Below, piece after piece: positions 39,101 to 51,100 of a stretch of 64,000 bases of DNA. Origin of the DNA: Prostheceraeus crozeri (Eukaryota > Platyhelminthes > Polycladida > Euryleptidae); assembly GCA_907163375.1 (NCBI GenBank), contig CAJQUW010009239.1, forward strand, positions 372,001-436,000, written 5' to 3'. How positions within the stretch are numbered: the first letter of the stretch is position 1; each line of letters begins with the position of its first letter. The notes under the pieces were generated by a model. The model ran no database searches. It was not told the DNA's origin and saw nothing but the letters and a program-made list of their open reading frames with translations. The translations under genes were made by a program, and so were the position numbers.

Positions 39101-42100
39101 ATTTAAACTTCTTGAGTATGCATCTCTACAATTTCAATAATGTGTTAGATACGAGTGCATCAAATACATAGCAAATAAGATAATGTCAACTTGGATGTGA
39201 TAATTGACGTAATGCTAAAAAGTAAGCACACTCTGTATAACAAATCAAACTTCAATAAAAACATGTCTAGCAATGATCTACACGAAGCGAATGCGCATTG
39301 TTATTATATGCTCCAATGTTCTCTATATCTGAAAAGCAATATTCAATAACATGCAAAAAAAGCAAGCAAAGAATAACAGATGTTACTTCTCAATTACCTA
39401 TTAATTGAAAATTGATTTAGATCACATTATGTTCACCGGCATTCAGCCATTGCATCCAAGTACTTCTAAAAGAACACAACAACAAAAACAGTATCTGCGA
39501 TCAGAACACCATAGATATTGTAATAGTCCTTAATTCCCCCAATCGATGTTATGCTCAATGTTATCTAACTATCTACGGAAGGTTCGCGAAAACATAATTT
39601 TAGCCATTCAAGAGCAATAGCGGCATACTGCAAGCATACGTGCGTGCAGTATGATATCAAAGTAGTTTCCTATTTCTGAAGTAATTGGAAGTCTATTCTG
39701 AACACTAAAAATTCTATTATCAAGATATTTGAACAGATGTAAGGTAGACTAATGGAATTCTTATTATCGAATTTACTGCTCAGAACAAAGATGTTTCAAA
39801 TTTCATCTACATGTACGTCAGGTTGCATGTCACATGCTGCCATCTCTTTCGATCCCAACACTTCTGGATTAGTGCGCAGTCGTCCAGCTCTTCACGCAGT
39901 CTATCCAGACTCTTCACTGTCTACTCATATCCTTCGACCACAGACATCTGACATTGTTTAGAATAGACTTCCAAATACATAGATTTTTTACTTCTGATAA
40001 TTCTATCATTACTTGCGTTATACCGTTCTCCTTGGCTTTCTAGTTTCAATTTTCTTGCTATGATGAACGACAGCTAATTGAATACATAGATCAATTGTAT
40101 GGGTCGAACGGATCTAGTATTATATCATATCTGCTAAGTTTCCATGGCAATTCATTGTAATGTAAACATTGATTCGCATCATCCTTCAACATATCTTTAT
40201 TATTTTTGATTTTTATTTAAACTGGTATTATATCGACCCGACCCTTTCACTCGGAACACCGCGCTGTCACAGCTACTACACTCCCTTTCCCTTTTACTGA
40301 GAGCTCTACTCAGATCCAACAATAAGAAAGAATCCACTCATAGAGGTTGTTGTCTTTGAAAAATACTGAAACAAAAAAATGTGTCTCCAAGCGTCCGCAT
40401 TTGTGTGTCCTTTTTTGCACTTTAGTAACTTGGGCATGATCTTTTTCGGAGGCAAGTTCTGCTGGAGACCAGATGGTAGCAAATGTGGATGCAGCTATCG
40501 AACAAAGCACTACCACGACGCAAGTCGAGCTGGTAACACGTCTTGCTACTGTGAACGAGCCAACTTTGATACACTGCAATGGGCGGCAGTGACCACTTTT
40601 CAGGTAGCCAGTCGATTGCCGACAATACAGTCTATGCGTGCAAGTGCCTGAATGAGTAGAAATGAACCTTTGTGGTTCGATCAATATCTCATTCGTGTGG
40701 TGTTGATCTGTGTGTTTGTTTTCTTCATCTTAATGACAACCTACCTTTTTTCATCTATTTGAAATTTTATTGTTTTAGATGTAACTGTTTGCATTTTTTC
40801 GCATATCTTTACTTTTGATTGGGGCTTACGTTGATATCAAGAGATAATTGAAATGAACATTCATAAGTTTCAAAAGTGAATTTCTAAAGTTTTTTTGCAT
40901 CAAATTTGTATGAAATAAAATTATATTACTCGTCGACTAACATTTTACTGAATTCACCATGCATGCGACGAAAAACATTCCAATGAAAAAAATTGTAACA
41001 TTATTACTTTGCATTGCTCGATTTCTTTTGAGAGCTTGGGATGTAGCTGCTACACTATACACCACGTTGTCTCAATTCTCAACTAGATAAACTGGTCTGA
41101 TAATTAAATTTGATGAGTTACTTTATTCACAGATGTCTCAAGTTAAAAATCACGATTATGCTACTTTTTGACTTCGATTTGATGACATCTAATATCCAGT
41201 GTTTCTAAAGCTTCGATTCAAATCTCACTAGGCTTATTATCTTTCGAGAATAGCAGTATAGATGTCAAGCAATGCAATGAATAAATGACAGATTTGATGA
41301 ATTGATGTCATGTTCAAAAATGCTGATTCTCTTGGGGTAATTATAATTATCTGATGCTTTTGACAGCACTATCCAAGCCAGTGGGGCTTGTTGCATTTTT
41401 TACCAACATCAATCTGAAATATCAATAAAATTTTGACTAAAGTTCAAGAGTAAAGTTCACGAATCTAGCCGAATCACAAATCACTATGGTGTCATGAGAT
41501 CTAATTCGCACAGAAATCACTGAGTGTGTAAACGTGAAGTTGATATCAGTCTCAAATCGGGAATATCAAACAAAACTAAAAATGAATCACTTACTTGACC
41601 AAGTAAGACCATCGACAAAGCGAGAGACAATGGCTGAAATATTTTATCTAAAAGTTTTCATGAAATAAATCACTTTGCAAAAATTTACTTTTGGCTTTTC
41701 CTCGGAAGCCATGGAATCGTTCGTTGAAAACAAAAACTAAAAATGATAAGAGACTGCAGTGCGTCATGTATCCTACAGTAAATATGAAATTCCATTAATC
41801 TAGATTTTAGCCTCGCGTTAAGTTCCAAGTTCAGAGAAATGGAGGAAAATGGAGGCATCAGGTGCAAGCGAAGCCAGCAACCATTCGACATTAGAAGTCA
41901 GAACTGATCATCATAGAGAAATTGAACTCAATCTAATAGTGATAGACATGAAAATGTCTTCTCTGAACAAATCATCTCATACTTCGACGCATTGAGCAAG
42001 CAGGCTGCATATCCATATTACAGTTTAGAAAACGGATCGCCGGTGACCTCAGATTACATAAAAATAATTGCATGTGTTGCAATTGATACGACCTTTGGGG

Positions 42101-45100
42101 TCTTCGGCATATAGAAAATCGAGTCAAGTTGCAGTTGTAGACTTTGCACATTAAAAGGTATGCATGCAGCTACATAGAGACTTGGAAGGAATACAACATG
42201 TTAGATTTTCTGAAAGCGATTTTCTTGCACTGATTGCAGTGATTTTCTTATCTGAATATGCTATGTAACATCACGAGGTGACTATCCAAGTCCTTCATTC
42301 ACAATGGTTCAATTTGCACGCAGTATGATATAATCACTTTCACAAATTGGATTAGAGCCTTTAATGTTTGGATGATTACTTGGATCATGTTCTATAGCTG
42401 AGGTCCTACATTCATGCCAGTTCATGCCAAAATTTAACCGAACTGCCAATAATAGCCTTGTCTCCTATAGAAACCAAGTTGTAGATGAAGTTGCCGGCTA
42501 AATATAAACAAGACATCGAATGAAATCTGTTTACGTCATTTAATAAATGTGGAAGTTTCCACAAGGGTACAGAAGAAATATCACAATGCTACTGCACAGG
42601 CGATGTTAAGATCAATAGTGAATGATCATAAAGGAAGAATTTGATTCGGTACTTGCCCTATCAAACTTAGGTGCTACGTGTGGTCGGTACTTCTCTATGG
42701 ATGTGAATCATGGTCCATAAATCAGACGATGCGGGCAAGGTTGGAAGCGGCGGAGATGTGGTTCCTCAGGCGGATGCTGCGCATCCCTTGGATACAGAAA
42801 ATTAGCAACGAAGCCGTACTCGAACGCACACATATACATCAAGGCAACTGATGATGACCATCTTTACAAGACAAATACGGTTCCTTGGTCATGTCCTTCG
42901 GAAGGAGAAATACGAAGATGTTGCTCTAACCGGCAAAATTGAAGGAATGAGAGAGCGCATACGTCAACGATTGTCCTTCATGGGGTGGCTTGGGAAAGCG
43001 ACGGGCAGGAGAGCCACCATCATTAAAATGTGCAAGAGACGAGAAGAACACCTGATTGTCGCCAACGTCAGCTTCTGACACGGCACTACTGATTGATTGA
43101 CTTACCCTATACGAAAACTATTTCAAATTTTCCAATGTTGATGAACAATATCATTTCCGATATTTTCAAAAAAAAACAGTTATCCGATTTTTGAAATAAT
43201 CTAAATGAAAACCTAACTAACCAACCTAAGATGGGTTGACTTCTCATTCACTCTAAAGCCATGCGCTACGCAGACTAAAATCAGCTTCTAACACCACATT
43301 GGAATGCATAGAAATCCGACACTTAATATTATCAGCGGACATGTACACTGAAGACTATATTACGTTGAGGACACGCGCTGATGCTTTACAGCAATACCTG
43401 AAGAATGACGGCTCCCAGGGGCAGACAATTCTTTTCATTCGCAGAACTTCACTTTGTGTGTTTCAAGGACAAGCGCCAGTACCATGTCAGTGTATTTTGA
43501 TTTTGTGATGACTCGAAATTATTCTCAATCCTGTTAAAGCATGAAACAATTATGGTAGAATAATTTACAATCAATGCAGGAATCTACAACTATTATATGT
43601 CTCGACATTCATGCAGCAACAATGACCTAGATCGGTGCTTATGTGGGTAACTGAATGATCCATCAACACATGTCACCATTCTCATCCTGATAACTTAGAT
43701 AAAGAAAAGTGAAGAGTCGGATTTCTATTTTAAAAATAACAAATGTTTGAATGATTTGTCGACAAATCTGGCGAACAATTCTGTCGGATCTGCGTTGAAA
43801 AACAAAGTTCAGAAAGTCATAAATAAATTAGAAAATGTTGATGAATGAATTGATAGATCGATTATCTCTTGAATCAAACAGTTTTACTCCATTCAATATT
43901 TCGTTTGTGTGAGATTGATCAGGATTTTACATCACCTCACATTGGCATTGATATATTTTTATATTAATTGTACACCGCTCAAAATTATTGCAAAGGTCAC
44001 CTGTTTAAGCATGTTCAAATCCTCATGTATCCTATTTATATCATGAGGAGATAATATGGTTGTCTGTAGTATTTGCGAATATTTAGTAAAACAGTAGCAT
44101 GTAAAGGTCAACTTTCAAATTTTAAAATTGCAGCAGATTAAGCATGAAGCTTCGTTTATAGATCCCGTATTATGAACAGATCCCATTTTCCCATTTAAAT
44201 CTCATTTTTGAAGCTTAAAATAATACGCTTATCTATTGATATGTCTGAATGTGAGTGTCAAAGACTGTATTCTTCCATTCGTTTCTAAATCTATCATCTT
44301 TATCTGATATATTGTCAACCTGACTCTTTAAATACTCTTGTGATTGTTTCCACTGGCCATCCATACTGCTATCATTCCAACGGAACCTACTTGTTTTGCA
44401 TGGCTTTTCATGTACATGTAGGTATAATAAGATGCTAAACTGCGCTTGCTATTACGGTGTCTTTCAGCAGACTGTTTCAAACGTTCGATGTTTTTGTATT
44501 TCTGCACCATTTTTCAAGTGTGTTCTCAATATGTCTTTTGTGATTATCTGTCAATGGTCGATATCGTGCATAATTTCCTACTTTTTGTTTTTATGACTGT
44601 ATGCTCATGAAGATGTTTTTCAGGAATTTATGGATTGTGCATATTAAATGTATACATAATTTTTTATATACTACTACTTTGTAATATATGCATATGAATT
44701 TCATGCATGTCAAAAATTTGATGGATAAAATGCAGCTATATCTTATGCAAACATGTGTTGAATATTGACGTTTTAGATGTACAGTACAGTGTCAATAACG
44801 CATGGATACTTCCATCAAATGATTAAAGAAAGACCATGAAGGCGCTCAAGTATTATTCCTATTATACTTCTTAGCATTATCTTTGTGTCAGTTCGAGATT
44901 GTACACATGCTTTTTCTGCTTTTATAAAATACTGACAATCAACATCGTTCAACAGTACTTTGCATCAGAATTGTGTACATTTATTGTGCTATTTTTTAAA
45001 TGTTCAACATCGAATGAGTTACTTTGTTTATTTTAAAGATGCTGATGTACTGTAGCCTAATCTGCATTTTGTAAAATAATGCTTTGCTATTAAGTTTTAT

Positions 45101-48100
45101 CAATGAAATCTGATTGCGTGTTGGTAAAATGCATTTCGAACTACTACACGTCTATATTTGCTCGATTTGTCTGACAAAAACATGTAAATGCAACGAACAA
45201 GGGAGATTACATAGCATTTTGATCGATTTCTATCAGTGCTGTGTTTTGAATAGATAAATGAGAGATATGTAATTGCATGTAGCTGCGATTACATATTCTG
45301 TGTAATTTCGTCCACAATCAAAACCGCACATCACTTTAATCTTTTTGATAGAAATTTTACATTTTCAGAACTTTAATTGAGGATTTTCTATTGATATCTT
45401 TCGAGATGCACTTGCTAAAGAAAATAAAAGAACCATATTTTTCATGATTGGGTAAAATATTATGGATTGCTTTAAGTCATTCAAACTAATCGAAAATGCC
45501 AGGAATCTAAGTTCACGAAAGCAATCAGCTTGTGAAGGAAAATATCATTAATGACAAAGTGAGATTTTCTCTCATCATGCGATATGCGATGGATGACAAT
45601 TTTTCAATATGTAAAGATTTCCACATTCCTGTAGTACGTATGTATGCAAGTAATACATCTTCAGTTTTCATAGACTTCGAAAAACTGAGCACGTAATCAA
45701 ATCAAAATCTAGGCCCTATTACATAAAGAAGGTAATCTCTTATGCAGTGTATAGATTTACCAGCATTTACCTTGTGTCAGTTATCATACAAGCAATTTAT
45801 TATTAGCATTCAATGAAGTTGAAAAATAAAAGAATACGTAAAATATTGATCACATTTGTTATGTCTAAGTTGTGATGATGGCTGTTGTATATAAATCCTG
45901 CAAAAGCTCATTGAGTCAATACATGAGAAGTACCAGAGATATCTTTTATCTCATCGAGAAGTTCGTCAAAACATGCCATTTCAATTATTAGCTATATATT
46001 CTATTTCATTCATGCCCTCTATATAATTTTATGCGATTTTTTTATTCATGTGAATGCAACAATGTTTATAAACAGTTTGCAGAAATACAGGCACAGAAAA
46101 TCGAAACGCAAATGCGAAGGATATCCAAATGCTCTTTAATCAGTTAAAAATAGCAATTCCTCCTACAAAATTGAATATCAATCATTTTGAAAAGCGTCGC
46201 CTATTCAGCAATCGATTCAAGGCCATTGATTGTCCTTACTATTTAGAGCTAGAATCATGAAAAGAAATAGTGATTTCAAATCTTGTTCAGATTTTAACAG
46301 TAGGCCTAATAACCATTATAAAGTAATATAGAATCACATTTCACCTCGGCAGTATCTGCCCTGTAATGCTCTCGATTACATGTAATTCAGTTTCCATATC
46401 ACTAATGGAGTAGTAAGTTTATGCGACTACAATACAAGAAAGATACATTTTTGTAGCTTTGATTGCTAGCACGCAGCAACAGAGTGCTTCGATGGCGTAG
46501 GTAAAGAATTGATATTTTTTACAAAAAAGTAAATTTCGTCCAACGATTCGTCCTCAGCCTGATCACAAGGAAGACACAGATTTGTACATGCTGCATCAAC
46601 ATTATCGTTAGCTTTTTCATTGTAAGCATGAAAAAGGAGCACATGTACAATATATACGTGCATTGAATATGTATAGTACGGTATTATAAAGAATAGCTTG
46701 ATTTATTGATAATTTTTTCAAGTCTCAATCCATGGATCGACCTGATCAGTTGTGGACAGATATGAACCAGCATCATCGGAACAGAGGAAGTACAAACATA
46801 GTGAGCATCCAGGCATGAGAAAATTTTCAATAGCCAGGTAGGTTTCTTGTTTAATTACACATTAAAAGCGCAAGCAGGGTTTACCTGAAGCGCCTCGGAT
46901 GCGATGATGATTATCGAATGCAATCTGCTCTATGGTGTCTACAATTAGGAACTGTTAATTGACTAAATCATGCTTTCAACAGATGATTTGGTGGACTTGT
47001 GATAGGATGGCATTCTTGAATATCCTCTAGATCCATCGTCGCTGAATCACATCTACCCACGACTGAAGCAGTCCAATAAGTCGAAACAAACAGTATCTTT
47101 CTCATGGTGGTTACATTTGCTGAATTTTTATAGATAACTATTGTAGTGCGTATAGATGTGCACTTCCTCTATATGTAATCGGGTTACTGAACTGGTGAAA
47201 CTTCTATCCAGTTAAGATCCTTTATCGGCAGGTTGGTTCGTTCTCTAGTCAATTCAAAAGTTGATTTATAATTTTCAGTTGATTTATAATCTAATACCAT
47301 TGTTATCTGCCTATTTTTCCTCATGTCACTAACCTGAGTTGAAATGCAAACCCTATCTGTCATTGATATGCTCTAAAAAATTATCTTTTCAGTGTCTGAC
47401 TTTGAGGTAAGTCACTATTTCCTGCAATTCTATTTTTACAAGGATGAATGCAATACTATACACTACTATAAAAATAGACAATAACTGTATGATTTACAGG
47501 ACTTGTTAAGACTTCATGAGTATACAATCTTGCAATGTCTATCTTATCTAAGTGAATTTGATGATCGCGATTTGTATAGCAATTTCATATCTTTTGTCAG
47601 ATACTCTCTCAGGAAGACTGGAACGCTGTTCTCTATACGGGAATGGCACGAACATCGCCTTGGGCGTCGCTTTATTTCATTGCATTAATGACTTTTGGAA
47701 ATTACGTGCTGTTCAATCTTCTCGTCGCCATACTGGTTGAAGGATTCTCATCGGAGGTAAATGAAGACAAACCTCAACATTTATATTTTTGCATCATATA
47801 TCGTATCATGCTCTATCATAATATCGCATCAAAGTTTGGTTTAGTATCAGCTAGCACAATGTCATCAGGGGGTATCAAAAATTATTTGCAATTCAATCGG
47901 GCCGAGCAATCAATTAATTTTAATTGCATCCGAAAGCAATCAATTAATTGCAATTATTCGGTAAAAACAATCAATTAATTGCAATTATTCGGTAAAAACA
48001 ATCAATTAATTGCAATTATTCGGTAAAAACAATTAATAAATTGCAATTATCTTCTATCATCAATCAATTTATTGCGACCAATTAATTGCAATTAATTTTT

Positions 48101-51100
48101 GATACCCCATGAATGTCATATCACTCATCATTATTTTTGTATGTATGACAAAATTTTGAACTTTTGTGACTAAATGATGTAATTCGCTGAGGTCAATTGG
48201 AAGAACGACTGCACATAAACATGTCATTTCTCATGTGTGTGGAGAGAGGGATGGTCACAGACTCGAATCTGGCCGTTAGATAATCAAATACCAACATTTC
48301 AAGGAAAAAAATTTCCGGAAACCGGAAGTTAAGTAAGTAAGTTGAAAACAGAAGTTTTTCCGCTCTTCGTAAAATGACGAATAATTGAAGAGCCAATTTA
48401 GCACATAGTAAACTATCGGAAGTTCATTAAATGGCTATGATAAGTGTCACATGTGTATCTAAGTAATTCAGCAGACGTCGATTTATTGGCTGCGAATTGC
48501 TGAAGATAATTTATATTAATTTGACTGTGATTGACTGTGACGATGATTACAAACAGCACCAGTGAATGAAGATAAATGTGGTCATCATTCATCATGATCA
48601 AAATCGACTCTGCTGGAAAAATGTGATCAACGTGATTGCAATTATAAACGCAAATAGCATCTATTCATCCTTAAATTTTTTTTGCTATTGTATTATAATT
48701 TCACAATTTCTCAATTTTGCTTTGGCATTGCATGCAACGCAAGTTTCGAAAGCGTATTAAAAAGGGCCCACCGTTTGTGGTAGTTATATACTCGGTAATG
48801 CATTACTGTTTTCAAGTGTACACATTATGTTGATAAATTTATGAAATGACTACTTAAACAAACTAAGAAAATAGATACAGATTCGTGTCAGAATTCATGT
48901 CATACATTATGAGCAATATAATGGTCTGCAATGGTAGTTTATACATTACACGTGTGTAGCTGACGGTTTTTGACGGGAGGTAGTTCATCAAAGGTTGAAA
49001 GGAAAAATATAAAATGCACTCCCTGTGATTTATCCGTAAAAGTTTAATGCTAAAGTACATATATACAGGAAACAAACGTTTCGCGTCGCAGTCGCAGCCT
49101 CAGTGTCTGTAAAAACGTGCAGAATGTGCCGGAGTGAACGTGCTTTAATACTATCTGTGTATAGTCACTCAGACGAGAGCATCTCTCAACCGACCAGCTC
49201 GTGCTTACGGTTTAGATCTGGATTCCTATCACGTAAGTACATAGCTTCTTTTAGACGAGCTTCTATTGGTGATTTACGTTTGTCCAGAAAATGGAGGTCA
49301 AAATCTGAAATGGATATATTGCTGCTATGATTACTATTAGCATGGTCAGAAAGTGCACTAATGTTATTGGATAACATGAGGCTACTACCATGTTCTTTAT
49401 AACGAACGTAGAGAGGTCTGCTGCTTGGACACATGTAAGCCTTATTACAAAGTCTGCATGTAAATTGATAGACGACAAAACGGTCATCACAAGCAGAGTG
49501 ATCGTCAATATTGACACAGATCTCACAATTAGAGTACTTACGAGTCCTATTATTGCCATTTAGTTGCTGATTTAATTTTTTACTGGGTTTGCTTATTAGG
49601 GATAGTGGCAGATAAAATTTTTTTAACAAAGGAATTGAATTTTCTATTGCAACTATCATTTGTATACTTAGTGGTCATTTTAACAGTTTCTGATTTCTCA
49701 TCGCTTTCCTGTTGGATTTACTTTTATTTTTGAAGTCGCGACGATTGTAGCCATTACTACGCATTCGGTCATGCATAATTTTCTGTGGACTATCTTTTAA
49801 CTCACGAGTCGAACAGCGTTTTTCTATGCGCTGCTCAGTAGCAGCAATGAAGTTGTTTTTAACGTGTTGAGGGACCCAACTATCTTTTCTCAACATTATG
49901 TTCGAATTAGATGACTTAGAGTACCATTTTAAGATTATTTCCTCGTTCTCAATAGATATGACAATATCTAGGAGGTTTAAACTAGAATTTAATTTAGGCT
50001 TGTCAATGGTGAATTGGATATCTGAATTGATAGTGTTAAAGGTGTTTTATTTTTCCGAAAACACTCTCGTCCCTATTTAAGGGACCCATGATGATATCAT
50101 CAACGTACCTACAGAATATTTGAGGCCTGATGCCTTCGTTGTTAAGGTCTTCGAAAGCATGAGTCTCAATGGTATGAACACTGATGATGGCGAACGGCGG
50201 CGCGAAGTGGGAGCCCATAGAACAGCCATGAATTTGTAGAAAGATATCTCCCTCGAAACTAATCTCATAATTGTTCGCAATGAAAGTTCATGTCATCTAT
50301 CGTGAGACCCAGGTTATCAATTTTCCTCCAATGCTCACTGGAGAATTCTAAAACACATTCTGTATCGAAATGTATCGGAATGCTCGGGTATAGGCTTAAC
50401 TACCGAAATGAAAGTGTGGTTATTTGTAAGGGATTTCTTATCCACTTGTTGAAGAACATTAATAACAGACTCAGTGTTGTGTGAGTGGGAAGGGATAAAT
50501 TCTATCAGTTGGTTGAGAATTTGAGTAATCAGCCAGTCAACTTTTTGGGTAGGACTATTTATCGTCGAGGCAATAAGCCTCAATGGAAAACTATTCTCAG
50601 TACGGTTTTTGTGATCTTTTATGTAAGTATTGAATTGAGCTGGCTTGCTCCCACAAGACTTAAGTTTCTCTTGTTCTATTCTACTAAAATTATTTTTGCA
50701 AATAGTGTCGATGATTTTATTCGCCTGATTTTCTATATGACTAGCTTTAGATTTATGAATTTTACGATAGATTTTATGGTCACTGAGTAGCTCACGGGTA
50801 TTGTCTTTATAATCAGTTGCGACAACTATATTTGTTATATCGGAAGTCACCGCAACTAGCTGGTTCCTCCCTAAATAACGCTTCGTGCTATTAGTGCATT
50901 TTGTTGTTTTTTTGTAATTATGATTATTTTTGGCATGCTCAACTTCCCGTTTAACTATGTTTAAAGTTTCGTGTTTGAACAGATTAAGGTTCAACTCCAA
51001 CTCCTCCTTCATTTTAGGTGCTAGGGTTGCGCGATTCCTATGGCAAGGAATGTTTATCTTACTATTGGTGTTGCTATTATCATTTTTATGAGCAGCTTTC

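Noticed and set aside
40960-40965. TGCATG as a Rbfox-type splicing enhancer for the long turret exon.
   Set aside because: A single six-base word 360 nt away is expected by chance in sequence of this length. It is kept only as a side note.
46768-46818. 51-nt phase 0/0 segment with AG and GT borders, considered as an optional exon before the filter exon.
   Set aside because: Cav3 reads FQ-IL(T/S)QEDW without interruption at this junction. An insertion in the pore loop would be implausible, and no family member supports it.
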